Shown: positions 36,959 through 46,319, numbered from the stretch's first letter. The stretch: 64,000 bases of DNA from Lysinibacillus macroides (GCF_001281525.1 NZ_LGCI01000006.1:27558-91557), one strand, 5' to 3'. Made by a program: numbers and translations. The notes: generated from the sequence alone by a model not told the origin.

Positions 36959-37893
36959 ATGTGCGCCCTACTATTCAATTTATTATTAAAAATACCTTAC
37001 TTACCAGTGGCTTAGAGTATGATATCCAAAAGCTTACTTTACAATTATTACATCAAAGTGGTAAAATATTTAGTCAAAATACAGATGATTTTACTTGGGG
37101 CGAATTTTCTTACTATGCATTTTCTCTCTTAACTGATATCAATACTGTATCGCATACTACAAAAGTAAAACACGCTGCTGGTATTGAATTATTGATGCTA
37201 GCTACCGATTTATTGGACGATGTTGTTGACCATGACAATCATTTAGACACTGCTCTAGCCAAATCTCAATTATTAATGCTTGGAAATTTATTACTAGTGG
37301 AGGCATTACATTTACTAATCCAGCATACTGCTACCTCTGCAATAGATCAATTTGCTATTATTCACCGTCATTTACGCAATGCTGGTAATGGACAATGGCT
37401 AGATTTCCATCTTACTATGGAACATCCAGCAGCAACAGAGGAGCAGTATTTTCATATTATTCAACAAAAATCTTGTTCATTTCTACAACTTATATTTGAA
37501 TTACATCGTTCAACGATTCCCTTACCTGTTTTGCAGGAAATCGCCACCTATATTGGTTATGCGGCACAGCTTCAAAATGATATACAAGATATTTTTTCTG
37601 ATCATAAAAATGATTTACTCTCCCAAAAGGCTACGCTTCCTTTGATTAAAGCAGTACAGCATAGTAACACATACGATCATGGTTGGTTGTTAACACAGTT
37701 ACAATTAATCCATAGTCATGATATAACCGCAAAGCATTTAACTACAATTAGAGATTATATACGCCAAACAGGAGCTATTGACTACTGCTCTATTTTAGCA
37801 AAATATTATACTCAAAAAGCTAAATCATTATTACAACACTATTTTAATGATAAATCACCCTATATAAAACAGCTTATTCACTTAATAGATTAG
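36949..37893 (+). CDS. comQ: ComQ, isoprenyl transferase that processes ComX
   Basis: Isoprenyl-diphosphate-synthase fold. The first Asp-rich motif is DLLDDVVDHD near residues 85-94 and the second region is QNDIQDIFSDHKNDLL. ComQ proteins attach a farnesyl or geranyl group to the ComX Trp and help its release. 314 residues, similar to the family. TTG 36949 overlaps the comX end by 10 bases; GTG 36961 is an alternative, and neither has a strong ribosome site, so translation is probably coupled to comX. Followed by comP after 16 bases. Confidence 0.85.
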   Translation: MEIDVRPTIQFIIKNTLLTSGLEYDIQKLTLQLLHQSGKIFSQNTDDFTWGEFSYYAFSLLTDINTVSHTTKVKHAAGIELLMLATDLLDDVVDHDNHLDTALAKSQLLMLGNLLLVEALHLLIQHTATSAIDQFAIIHRHLRNAGNGQWLDFHLTMEHPAATEEQYFHIIQQKSCSFLQLIFELHRSTIPLPVLQEIATYIGYAAQLQNDIQDIFSDHKNDLLSQKATLPLIKAVQHSNTYDHGWLLTQLQLIHSHDITAKHLTTIRDYIRQTGAIDYCSILAKYYTQKAKSLLQHYFNDKSPYIKQLIHLID

Positions 37894-37909
37894 AGGAGAG
37901 TCCATTATA

Positions 37910-39946
37910 TTGTATCAGCGTATTTTATTATTTCTTGTTCTGTCTAGTCTTTGGATTTTCGCAGTTATCCGTACACAGCCCTTCCATCTAGTCGATACAC
38001 AAATCCATCGCAATGACTATCTCAATACGATATTGCTTATTTTGTATAACCATTCAACAAATTTTATAGGGCTATTATTTTTAAGTATTGGCTTTTATGC
38101 GTATCTAAAAAAGTCTAAAGCTGTGATCGTTCAACGTTTTTTTCAATTGATGTGTGTCACTGGTATAGCGATTACTTATGCTAAACTATCAGGTTATCAA
38201 ATACCGATTGCATCCTTGATTGAAGCGTTGGCTATTAGTCTAGCACCTTTTTTTCTTATGCATTTTTTTGAATACTTTCCTATCCCTAAAGCAATAAATC
38301 ATTTATCATTCTTTAAATGGTTAACATTAATAATAGCGATGACGATTATTATTTTAGACATAGTTCAAGTAACATCTCGGGTAGCAACTCTTATACCGAT
38401 CATGATCATTCTCAATATTATGATCTCCATTATATTATGTAGCTATTATCTTAGTAAGCAATGGTTGTCACATACAAAATGGGTGCAGAATCAATTGCGT
38501 ATATTAGTTATTAGCCTCTTTATATCTTTTACACCCGTTTTAATAAGTATGATTCAACTTTCTATTTTTTCTCTTCCAAGTGTGCCCTATGAATTTTCGA
38601 TTATCTCTGTTGTTTTATTTCCTATTACACTTGCTTATTTATTAACAAAGCAGGAAATTATCAATTTTAGTTATCTTATTAGACAATTACTGCCCATATT
38701 TTTAGCCTGCCTGATTACCTTTGCTATTTTAATAGGGCTATTGCACTTTTCTACTCAACAACTAACAAATTTTATCATTGGTGGATTATTGTTTTCTATT
38801 TTTTACAAAATCCTAAAGTATCTTGAGGAAAAACAATTGCTAGCAAAGCTTCAAGCTATCCAGCAGGAAAAACAGCATATTTTGCAGCAAATAAATTCTG
38901 AAGCATTTTTGCCCAACTGTGCTAAATGTGTTGCACAATTACTTCATAAAATGTTTGATGTAGAAGGGGTATGTATTGTGTGGTCACAGCCTACCTCAAC
39001 AATTCTTTATGATTCAGGCTTATTTCAGCATTCTCCAACAGCACAACAAGATATACAGCACTATCTACAACAACAGCAAAATCATGCTGAAATTTTGAAG
39101 CAGTCGCTTTACCATACATTGCCGCTTATCAATGGTACAGAAATTAGCGGAATTATTATTGTTGGACGCAAAAGTAATTTTACCAAATGGGAAAAAGATG
39201 AGCTTATCTTGCTAAAAAGCATTCATACAGAAGCAGTACAATTATTTGCCCATGCACAATCCATTCAAAAAATAGATAAAGTCACACAGGAAGCACAGCA
39301 AATGTCACAGAAGCTTACAAACTATAATCGACAATTATTAGGAGCTATCGAGGAAGAGCGTAAACAACTAGCTCTATTCCTTCATGATGATGTTTTACAG
39401 CAATTATTATTATTAATGCGTAAAATACAGACAAGTTCAACCGACGCAATCGAACAACCTTTATTAGATACGATTACAGCCATTCGTGCTATGTGTCATG
39501 ATTTGCATCCGATCATGGTGGAGGATTTAGGTCTTGCATTAAGCATACAGTCCTTACAGCAAAATATTCAACAACAGCATGCTATTGATGTGCATCTAAC
39601 ATATGATATAGATGATGAGCGCATTCCTTCTTTTCTTGCTGTACATTTATTTCGTATGCTAAAGGAGCTTGTCAATAATAGTATAAAACATGCAGAAGCA
39701 ACAGAAATTCATATTGCTATTTACGATAAACAGCAGAAGCTTTTAATGACTGTCACTGATAATGGACAAGGCTTCATCATCCCTGAGCAGCAAACATTAC
39801 ACACAGGGCAACATTTGGGATTATTGACGATTCAAAAGAAGGTAGAGCAATTAGAGGGAGAATTCATGATTGAATCCCAGCTAAATCAATATACAACCAT
39901 TACAATTACATTACCTCTGGAATGGAGTGAAGAATATGTCTATTAA
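37910..39946 (+). CDS. comP: ComP-like membrane histidine kinase
   Basis: Sensor of the modified ComX peptide. 678 residues: about eight membrane helices in the first 290, a helical/GAF-like middle, then the HisKA_3 dimerisation box with the phospho-accepting His in FLHDDVLQQL, and an HATPase domain (ELVNNSIKHA, DNGQGF, HLGLLTIQKK). The layout matches ComP, whose N-terminal membrane domain is the pheromone receptor and highly variable. Start TTG 37910 follows GAGGAGAG. Overlaps comA by 11 bases. Confidence 0.9.
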   Translation: MYQRILLFLVLSSLWIFAVIRTQPFHLVDTQIHRNDYLNTILLILYNHSTNFIGLLFLSIGFYAYLKKSKAVIVQRFFQLMCVTGIAITYAKLSGYQIPIASLIEALAISLAPFFLMHFFEYFPIPKAINHLSFFKWLTLIIAMTIIILDIVQVTSRVATLIPIMIILNIMISIILCSYYLSKQWLSHTKWVQNQLRILVISLFISFTPVLISMIQLSIFSLPSVPYEFSIISVVLFPITLAYLLTKQEIINFSYLIRQLLPIFLACLITFAILIGLLHFSTQQLTNFIIGGLLFSIFYKILKYLEEKQLLAKLQAIQQEKQHILQQINSEAFLPNCAKCVAQLLHKMFDVEGVCIVWSQPTSTILYDSGLFQHSPTAQQDIQHYLQQQQNHAEILKQSLYHTLPLINGTEISGIIIVGRKSNFTKWEKDELILLKSIHTEAVQLFAHAQSIQKIDKVTQEAQQMSQKLTNYNRQLLGAIEEERKQLALFLHDDVLQQLLLLMRKIQTSSTDAIEQPLLDTITAIRAMCHDLHPIMVEDLGLALSIQSLQQNIQQQHAIDVHLTYDIDDERIPSFLAVHLFRMLKELVNNSIKHAEATEIHIAIYDKQQKLLMTVTDNGQGFIIPEQQTLHTGQHLGLLTIQKKVEQLEGEFMIESQLNQYTTITITLPLEWSEEYVY

Positions 39947-40535
39947 CGTATTATTAGTAGATGACCATATGTTACTATTGGAGAGCTTAGCAACAGTATT
40001 AGAGGCTGAGCCAAGTATTCATGTAGTTGGCACTATTGCTGATCCTTCGCAGCTTTTAGAGGAAATTTTATATTTACAGCCTGATGTTATATTGATGGAT
40101 ATTCGTATCAAAACATATAATGGGCTCACCTTAACCAAAACTATTCTAAAAAATATTCCGACTATGCCAATTATTATACTATCAGGCTATGATGACGATG
40201 CCTATATCCAGGCTGCTCAAAATGCTGGCGCTAAAGCCTTTATTAAAAAAGAGCAATCTAATGAAGAATTAATTGACGTAGTGAAAAAAGTTTATGCTGG
40301 CTATACTCTGTTTCCTTCCTTTGAAAAAACATTATTGACACCAAAGGAACTAGAAATTTTACAGCTTATTGTCCTAGAGAAAACAAGTGACATGATTAGC
40401 AAAGAACTCGCTATTAGTAAACGCACCGTCGAACATCATATTTCCTCTATTATCCGCAAGCTTAGTGTCCATTCGCGTGTAGGGGCTGTTGTCAAAGCTT
40501 TAGAACAAGGTTTAGTGAACAAAAAGAAGCTGTAA
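39936..40535 (+). CDS. comA: ComA-like response regulator
   Basis: 200 residues, NarL/FixJ type. The receiver has acidic Asp9-Asp10, phospho-accepting Asp55 in ILMDIRI (the same number as in B. subtilis ComA), a Ser in the ILSGYDDD position and Lys in FIKKEQ. The LuxR-type helix-turn-helix runs from about 132 (LTPKELEILQLI, SKRTVEHHISSII). ATG 39936 has GGAG eight bases upstream; GTG 39927 is less likely. Activates quorum-responsive promoters in relatives. The stop codon lies inside the terminator stem. Confidence 0.9.
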   Translation: MSINVLLVDDHMLLLESLATVLEAEPSIHVVGTIADPSQLLEEILYLQPDVILMDIRIKTYNGLTLTKTILKNIPTMPIIILSGYDDDAYIQAAQNAGAKAFIKKEQSNEELIDVVKKVYAGYTLFPSFEKTLLTPKELEILQLIVLEKTSDMISKELAISKRTVEHHISSIIRKLSVHSRVGAVVKALEQGLVNKKKL

Positions 40536-40563
40536 GGAAAACGTAGTATCTTTCCTTACAGCT
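40528..40563 (+). terminator. terminator of the com locus overlapping the comA stop
   Basis: 13-bp perfect stem AGCTGTAAGGAAA / TTTCCTTACAGCT. The left arm includes the last comA codons and its TAA (40533-40535). Confidence 0.75.
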
Positions 40564-40600
40564 CTTATCTATTATTGTGTTTGATATGGCTTTGATCTTC

Positions 40601-42322
40601 TTATTGTGCATGGAATTCGCGTCCATCGTGGACAGCCGTTACATAGCCGGTGCGGATCACAAAGTCTCCAAAGTGCTCGCCCTCTAAACGCTCCTTGGCA
40701 AAATGCAGAAGGATTGGTCGTAGCTCTGCTAAAATTTCCTCTTCGCCAATATTTTCACGATAAATTTTATTTAAACGATTACCTGTAAAGCTTGCACCTA
40801 AATACATATTGTATTTGCCCGGTCCTTTGCCAATAAAGCCGATCTCGCCCATTGCTGCACGTGAACAGCCATTTGGACAGCCAGACATACGAATAACGAT
40901 CTCTGTTTCATGTAAGCCAGCCTCATCAATAATGGCATCGATTTTTGTAATAAGCGAAGGTAAGTAACGTTCTGCTTCAGCCATGGCTAAGCCACATGTC
41001 GGTAAGGATACACAGGCAATCGAGTTGCGGCGCAGGGCTGAATAATGAGCGCCATCTGTCAGCTTGTATTGCTCAATAAGCGCATTAATTTTTTTCTTTT
41101 TTTGCGCTGTTACATTACCAATCATTAAATTTTGATTTGGTGTTAAACGGAAATCACCTGTATGGACCTTAGCAATTTCACGTAAGCCCGTTAATAGCTG
41201 ATAATTCTCAAAGTCCTTAATACGACCATTTTGAATAAATAGCGTATAATGCCATTTGCCATCTGTTCCTTTAATCCAGCCAAACTCATCACCCGTACGT
41301 TCAAATTCAAATGGACGAGTTTCTCCAATTTCCCAGCCTAGACGGCGTGTTAGCTCCTCTTTAAACCAGTCAAGTCCTCTTGCATCAATTGTATACTTAA
41401 AGCGAGCATTTTTACGCACAGAGCGATTTCCATAATCACGCTGAATCGTAATAATTTTTTCCGATGTTTCCAGCAGCTTGTCTGGCGTAATAAAGCCAAT
41501 GATACGTGCAAGCTGTGGATAGGTAGCAGTATCACCGTGTGTCATACCCATGCCTCCACCAACCGCTACATTAAAGCCAATAAGCGCATCATTCTCGACA
41601 ATTGCAATTAGCCCAATATCCTGTGAAAAAACATCGACATCATTGCTTGGTGGAATCGCAATACCAATTTTAAATTTACGTGGTAGATATTGAGCACCGT
41701 AAATTGGTTCGATCTCTTCATCCTGACTATCTACTACCTTTTCGCCATCCAGCCATAATTCATGGTAAGCACGTGTACGAGGCAGTAAATGCTCACTTAG
41801 TTTGGCCGACCAGTTATAAACCTCCTCATGTAAGGCTGACTGATTCGGATTTACATTACACATTACATTACGGTTTACATCTCCGCAGGCTGCAAGGGAA
41901 TCCAATAAGACATCATTAATTTCCTGCATATACTTTTTCACATTCCATTTTAAAATACCATGTACTTGGAATGCTTGACGTGTCGTTAGCTTTAAGGAGC
42001 CATTGCCATACTTTCTCGCCATTTCATCCATCACAAGCCATTGTGCTGGTGTTGCTGCGCCTCCAGGTGTGCGGACTCGTACCATAAATTGATAGGCAGG
42101 CTCTAGCTTTTGACGTTGACGCTCATTGCGAAGGTCACGGTCATCCTGTAGATAACTACCATGGAACTTCATAAGGCGATTATCATCCTCTGGAATACCT
42201 GAGCTTAGTGGATCATTCATAGTACGTTCAAGTGTTCCACGAAGATAATTACTTTCGGTTTTAATACGTTCTACATCACTGGGGTTCCCAGGCTGTGGAG
42301 GTAAAACTATTTTTTCTGTCAT
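40601..42322 (-). CDS. cysI: assimilatory sulfite reductase hemoprotein subunit
   Basis: Reduces sulfite to sulfide with six electrons delivered by CysJ. 573 residues, full length. Duplicated ferredoxin-like and siroheme domains, with the 4Fe-4S/siroheme cysteines in SLPTCGLAM and [12 protein letters not shown], plus sulfite-binding Arg/Lys segments ([21 protein letters not shown]). Last gene of the leftward sumT-sirB-yezD-cysJ-cysI operon. Confidence 0.96.
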   Translation of the reverse strand: MTEKIVLPPQPGNPSDVERIKTESNYLRGTLERTMNDPLSSGIPEDDNRLMKFHGSYLQDDRDLRNERQRQKLEPAYQFMVRVRTPGGAATPAQWLVMDEMARKYGNGSLKLTTRQAFQVHGILKWNVKKYMQEINDVLLDSLAACGDVNRNVMCNVNPNQSALHEEVYNWSAKLSEHLLPRTRAYHELWLDGEKVVDSQDEEIEPIYGAQYLPRKFKIGIAIPPSNDVDVFSQDIGLIAIVENDALIGFNVAVGGGMGMTHGDTATYPQLARIIGFITPDKLLETSEKIITIQRDYGNRSVRKNARFKYTIDARGLDWFKEELTRRLGWEIGETRPFEFERTGDEFGWIKGTDGKWHYTLFIQNGRIKDFENYQLLTGLREIAKVHTGDFRLTPNQNLMIGNVTAQKKKKINALIEQYKLTDGAHYSALRRNSIACVSLPTCGLAMAEAERYLPSLITKIDAIIDEAGLHETEIVIRMSGCPNGCSRAAMGEIGFIGKGPGKYNMYLGASFTGNRLNKIYRENIGEEEILAELRPILLHFAKERLEGEHFGDFVIRTGYVTAVHDGREFHAQ

Positions 42323-42347
42323 TCTTTATCGCTCCTCTACTTAAAAC

Positions 42348-44147
42348 TTAATAAACATCACGTTGATAGCGGTTTTGTTGCTTTAATTCGTTTACAAAGG
42401 CTTTTGCTTCCTCTGGTGTTTTTTGTCCCTGCTGTTCAATAATATGGTGAATGGTTGCATCTACATCCGCCGCCATTGTTTTTTCATCACCACATACATA
42501 AATAACAGCACCCTGCTCAAGCCATTCATAAAAGCTTGCCGCATTTTCTTCCAATTTATGTTGTACATATACCTTTTTATCGGTATCGCGTGAAAAGGCC
42601 ACATTCATTTGGCTTAATGTACCCGCAGCCAGCCAGCGTTGCCAATCTGTTTGGTATAGAAAATCTGTGACAAAATGCTGGTCGCCAAAGATAAGCCATG
42701 CTTTCCCTTCAATGCCTAATTCCTCTCGTTCCTCTAAAAAAGAGCGATATGGGGCTACCCCTGTGCCTGCACCAATCATAATAATTGGCGTATCCTCATT
42801 TTCTGGTAAGCTAAAGTTCGGGTTTTTATGAACATAGATTGGCAATGTATCTCCAATTTGAATACGCTCTGCCACACTGCCTGAGCAAACGCCTAAACGT
42901 TGTCGTCCATTTGTTTCATAGCTTACCTTGCCAATCGTTAAATGGACTTCATCAGGATTCGCCTTTTGACTACTAGCAATAGAATAAAGTCTAGCAGGAA
43001 TTTTACGCAATATTTCAACAAATTGCTGTGCAGTCCATGTAAATGGTGCGAAATCCTCTACTACATCAAGTAAATCTCTGCCCTTGGCATAGTCCTTCCA
43101 TGCATTTGACTCTTCAAGAAGCTCCGAAAATGCAGGATGCTCTGTATAAGCACCAATTTTTTCTAACACTGGCTTTGATAGTACCGTAATTTCAAGCTTT
43201 TTCTGTAAAGCATCCTTTACTGACAATGTTTCATCAAAAACAGATACCTCCGTTATTGGATCAAACTGTAATGCTGTCAATAAGGCATCTACTAGCTTTT
43301 CATCATTCTCTGGCTGAATACCAATACTATCGCCAGGCTCAAACAGGAAATTGGCCCCTTCAATGGATAACTCAATATGACGTGTTTCTTTATTAGAGCC
43401 ACGACCATTTAGATTAAGATTTTCTAGCACTTCAGCATAAAAAGGATTTTTTCTCGTGTATGTAGTAGCATCCGATGCTTGTGTTTGCTCAGTTTGTGCT
43501 GGGCTTGTCACTACTTCAGTAGGCTGTTGCAAAAACTTCTCTTGTACAACTGAGAACCACTGTGCTGCATCATCATCATAATCCACATCACAATCTGTAC
43601 GTGGAGCTATCCTTGTTGCACCTAATTTAGCAAATTGTTCATCAAAGTCCTTTCCTGTTTTACAGAAAAACTCATAGGAGCTATCGCCTAGGGCAAGAAC
43701 TGAATAATGCAGATGATCTAGCTTAGGTGCTCGTTTACTATGCAAAAATTCGTAAAATTGGATTGCTTGATCTGGTGGATCCCCTTCACCATGTGTACTA
43801 ACAATGAGTAAAAGATTTGTGATCTTTTTTAAATTAGCTGCTTTAAATTTTCCTAGCGATGCAACAGTAACATCAACGTTTTGAGCCTTTAAAGCTGAGG
43901 CATATTTTTCAGCTAAGCCTTGACTGTTACCTGTTTGAGAGCCATATAAAATCGTTAATTCTTGTGCCACTGGTTGCACTACTGGCGGTGCACTTTCAGC
44001 AACAGGCAGAGTATCCTGTGTTGCTTGTGATGCACTTAAATAGCCGTTTAGCCAAATTTTTTGTTCAATCGTTAGTTTCGGCAGAAGCTCGTTTAATAGC
44101 TTTATCTGCTCTTCATTAAATGGACTGTTTATTACTTGCAGTTTCAA
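42348..44147 (-). CDS. cysJ: sulfite reductase (NADPH) flavoprotein subunit
   Basis: Passes electrons from NADPH through FAD and FMN to CysI. About 599 residues: a short helical N terminus, a flavodoxin domain (LTILYGSQTGNSQGLAEKYA onward), an FAD/connection domain (RLYSIASSQ) and an NADPH domain (IMIGAGTGVAPYRSFLEER, end in YQRDVY). TTG 44147 chosen because GAGGTGG lies just before it; GTG 44162 sits on that site. 36 bases after yezD. Confidence 0.95.
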   Translation of the reverse strand: MKLQVINSPFNEEQIKLLNELLPKLTIEQKIWLNGYLSASQATQDTLPVAESAPPVVQPVAQELTILYGSQTGNSQGLAEKYASALKAQNVDVTVASLGKFKAANLKKITNLLLIVSTHGEGDPPDQAIQFYEFLHSKRAPKLDHLHYSVLALGDSSYEFFCKTGKDFDEQFAKLGATRIAPRTDCDVDYDDDAAQWFSVVQEKFLQQPTEVVTSPAQTEQTQASDATTYTRKNPFYAEVLENLNLNGRGSNKETRHIELSIEGANFLFEPGDSIGIQPENDEKLVDALLTALQFDPITEVSVFDETLSVKDALQKKLEITVLSKPVLEKIGAYTEHPAFSELLEESNAWKDYAKGRDLLDVVEDFAPFTWTAQQFVEILRKIPARLYSIASSQKANPDEVHLTIGKVSYETNGRQRLGVCSGSVAERIQIGDTLPIYVHKNPNFSLPENEDTPIIMIGAGTGVAPYRSFLEEREELGIEGKAWLIFGDQHFVTDFLYQTDWQRWLAAGTLSQMNVAFSRDTDKKVYVQHKLEENAASFYEWLEQGAVIYVCGDEKTMAADVDATIHHIIEQQGQKTPEEAKAFVNELKQQNRYQRDVY

Positions 44148-44182
44148 TCTTTGCCACCTCACAAAATAGTAATCATTGACGA

Positions 44183-44332
44183 TTATCGCAGTCTTATTTT
44201 TTCTTTTTTCTCAATTTGAACCACATAGGAGTTTTGTACAATCAATGTAATAGATCCGTGGTTCACAGTATTTAATATTTGTCGGACATTTTCTAATGCT
44301 AGATTTACGTTTTCAGTCTTTTTATCTACCAT
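44183..44332 (-). CDS. yezD: YezD-family small protein (DUF2292)
   Basis: 49 residues with the YezD pattern: a helical N half (NVNLALENVRQILNTV), then NHGSITLIVQNSYVVQIEKKEK. It starts in a TAATG overlap with the sirB stop, so it is translationally coupled, and lies between sirB and cysJ. YezD-like proteins recur beside sulfur-assimilation genes in Firmicutes; the role is not established, though the position suggests a helper for sulfite reductase or its regulation. Confidence 0.85.
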   Translation of the reverse strand: MVDKKTENVNLALENVRQILNTVNHGSITLIVQNSYVVQIEKKEKIRLR

Positions 44333-45072
44333 TACGAAACACCTTCCTCTTTAAAATGTAGTAATTCATCAATACGCTCCACTAACACTTTTTTTACATT
44401 GTTGTCATAGCCTAAGCTTTCACATAAAATAATGTTTTGGTTGTCAACCTCCTGTAATCGTTTGGCGATGCTTTGCCGTAAAATACCTGTAAATAATAAA
44501 TAGGGCACAATAAAAACTTGCTGCTGATGATGCTCTTGCTGTAGCCATTCCTCAAAAGTTGGTCCCATTCCATATAAAAAACATGTGTCTACAGCCTTAT
44601 AGTTATATTTAGTCTGCAATCTTGCTGCAATTTTAGCTAGATCTCTTTTAACAACAGGATCGCTACTACCACGACCTATTAATAAAACACGAGCATGCTG
44701 ATCTGGCTGCTGTTTTTCTATAACTCTTGTCTGCAACGTATCAATTAATAATTCATGAACACCGAGAGGCGCACCATAGGTAAATTTTATATAGGGATAT
44801 TGTTTTTGAGCCTTAGCAATTTCATTTGGAATATCATGCTTAGCATGCTGGGCTGCTAATAGTAAAATCGGCATAATGGCAATCGTTGTTGCACCTTTAT
44901 AAACACAGGTAGCAATCCCCTCTGCAATGGTTGGTGTTGCAAGCTCTAAAAAGCAGATCTCCTGAATAGGGGTGTAAATCTCCTGTTGTACCCCCTGAAG
45001 AAATGTAACAGCTTGCTCTACGCCTGCCTTTACACGACTGCCATGCGCAATATATAAAATGGCTTGCATCAT
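44332..45072 (-). CDS. sirB: sirohydrochlorin ferrochelatase
   Basis: Inserts Fe2+ into sirohydrochlorin to make siroheme, the cofactor of CysI. 246 residues in two CbiX-like halves: first half AILYIAHGSRVKAGVEQAV with metal-binding His, and QHAKHDIP; second half VLLIGRGSSDPVVKRDL. Ribosome site AAGGATGTG. Preceded by sumT with nine bases between, same order as ylnD-ylnE in B. subtilis. Confidence 0.9.
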   Translation of the reverse strand: MMQAILYIAHGSRVKAGVEQAVTFLQGVQQEIYTPIQEICFLELATPTIAEGIATCVYKGATTIAIMPILLLAAQHAKHDIPNEIAKAQKQYPYIKFTYGAPLGVHELLIDTLQTRVIEKQQPDQHARVLLIGRGSSDPVVKRDLAKIAARLQTKYNYKAVDTCFLYGMGPTFEEWLQQEHHQQQVFIVPYLLFTGILRQSIAKRLQEVDNQNIILCESLGYDNNVKKVLVERIDELLHFKEEGVS

Positions 45073-45081
45073 TTCACATCC

Positions 45082-45855
45082 TTATCCAGAAATTTCGGTT
45101 AGCTGTGAATGACTATCCTCAAACCATTGAATAGTTTCCCTTAATGTCACAACCTTCCCGACTAATATAATACTTGGATTTTGAATATTTTCTGTACGCA
45201 CAATATCTTCTATTGTTGCTAGAGTACCTGTAACGGTTTTTTGTTTAGCAGAAAATGTGCCCCAATGAATAAGCGCAACAGGTGTTTCTGGATCACGTCC
45301 ATATTTCAGTAGCTGCTGACGGATATATGGCAGATTACCAACCCCCATATAAATGGCAATCGTATCAATTCCTTTTGCAAGGCTTTCCCAACGAATTTCA
45401 TCTTCCTTATCATCTTGCATATGACCCGTGACCATAGCAAAGCTTGAGCCTAGATCTCGGTGTGTCACTGGAATGCCTGCATAAGCCGGTGCAGCAATGC
45501 CTGATGTAATACCAGGTATAACCTCAAATGGAATCTGATGCTTCGCTAGCATTTCTGCTTCCTCTGCACCTCTTCCAAAAACAAATGGATCTCCTCCTTT
45601 GAGCCTTGTAACGGTTAACCCTTGTTGGGCGTAACTGACAAGTGTTTGGTTAATATGCTCTTGAATCATGGCATGCTGTTGTGGCAATTTACCGCAAAAG
45701 ATCAGCTTAGCATCTTTTTTAGCATAGGATAACAGCTCTTTATTAATCAGTCTGTCGTATAAAATCACATCTGCGCTCTCAATACAGCGCAATCCTTTTA
45801 CTGTAATAAGATCAATATCTCCAGGACCAGCCCCTACAATATAAACTTTTCCCAT
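45082..45855 (-). CDS. sumT: uroporphyrinogen-III C-methyltransferase
   Basis: SAM-dependent methylation of uroporphyrinogen III to precorrin-2 for siroheme. 257 residues with the family signatures VYIVGAGPGDIDLITVKGLR at the N terminus, RLKGGDPFVFGRGAEE and GIPVTHR. Equivalent to B. subtilis ylnD. First gene of the operon, behind the shared attenuator-type leader. No sirC (precorrin-2 dehydrogenase, ylnF) is in the operon, so that step must come from elsewhere. Confidence 0.94.
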   Translation of the reverse strand: MGKVYIVGAGPGDIDLITVKGLRCIESADVILYDRLINKELLSYAKKDAKLIFCGKLPQQHAMIQEHINQTLVSYAQQGLTVTRLKGGDPFVFGRGAEEAEMLAKHQIPFEVIPGITSGIAAPAYAGIPVTHRDLGSSFAMVTGHMQDDKEDEIRWESLAKGIDTIAIYMGVGNLPYIRQQLLKYGRDPETPVALIHWGTFSAKQKTVTGTLATIEDIVRTENIQNPSIILVGKVVTLRETIQWFEDSHSQLTEISG

Positions 45856-45878
45856 GTTATTTCACTCCTTATGTAAAG

Positions 45879-45959
45879 AAAAAAGGCCATTATTATTTCT
45901 AGGCACAAAAACGCCTATCAACAATAAAAGCCTCTAGTTTACTAGTCAGCCACATTATT
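45879..45959 (-). ncRNA. sumT leader: attenuator / riboswitch candidate (copy B)
   Basis: Leftward: AATAAT, GCTGA (45950-45946), hairpin CTAGT-AA-ACTAG, AGGC (45933-45930). Then a long terminator-type hairpin (AGGCTTTTATT with AATAATGGCCT, holding an inner AGGC/GCCT hairpin) and TTTTTT at 45884-45879, about 24 bases before the start codon. Confidence 0.65.
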
Positions 45960-45983
45960 TAATTCTTAGTAATATAATAAGAA

Positions 45984-46012
45984 TAATATATAATCCAGTA
46001 TATTCTGTCAAC
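45984..46012 (-). promoter_or_regulatory. sumT operon promoter
   Basis: Leftward consensus TTGACA, exact 17-base spacer, TATTAT. It shares TACTGG.TTATATATTATT with the cysH promoter spacer and -10 region. Confidence 0.6.
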
Positions 46013-46058
46013 ATATATTTTGATACTTCGTGAAATGCTGCTCTTTAAACATAAAAAA

Positions 46059-46090
46059 ACCAGTTGTCGATTTACAGATTGACAACTGGT
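46059..46090 (-). terminator. terminator of the Gly/Tyr-rich small gene
   Basis: Stem ACCAGTTGTC / GACAACTGGT followed leftward by seven Ts. Confidence 0.88.
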
Positions 46091-46106
46091 CATTTATTTT
46101 ATGTTC

Positions 46107-46319
46107 TTACCAAGGTCTACGAGATCGTGGGCCTGGTCGAAAATATGGACCTCGTGGGTATGGCTGATAGTTTGGATAATTTGGATAGTACGGATAATTT
46201 GGATATTGATTAAATTGTGAGCCTAGTAAGCTACCTAAAAATCCCCCAAAAAACGGTGCCCCAAATGGCCAAATAAACCCTCCAAATCCGCCTCCCGGGT
46301 AACCTCCGAAATTGCGCAT
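46107..46319 (-). CDS. Gly/Tyr/Pro-rich small protein, possible coat or surface protein
   Basis: 70 residues: a Gly/Phe-rich first half (GGYPGGGFGG, then FGGFLGSLLGS), repeats of the type YPNYPYYPNYPNYQPYP, and a basic Arg/Pro end (PGPRSRRPW). Such composition is common in spore-coat and adhesive proteins of Bacillaceae, but no family is recognised. AGGAGG ribosome site before the ATG and its own terminator support a real monocistronic gene. Confidence 0.7.
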   Translation of the reverse strand: MRNFGGYPGGGFGGFIWPFGAPFFGGFLGSLLGSQFNQYPNYPYYPNYPNYQPYPRGPYFRPGPRSRRPW

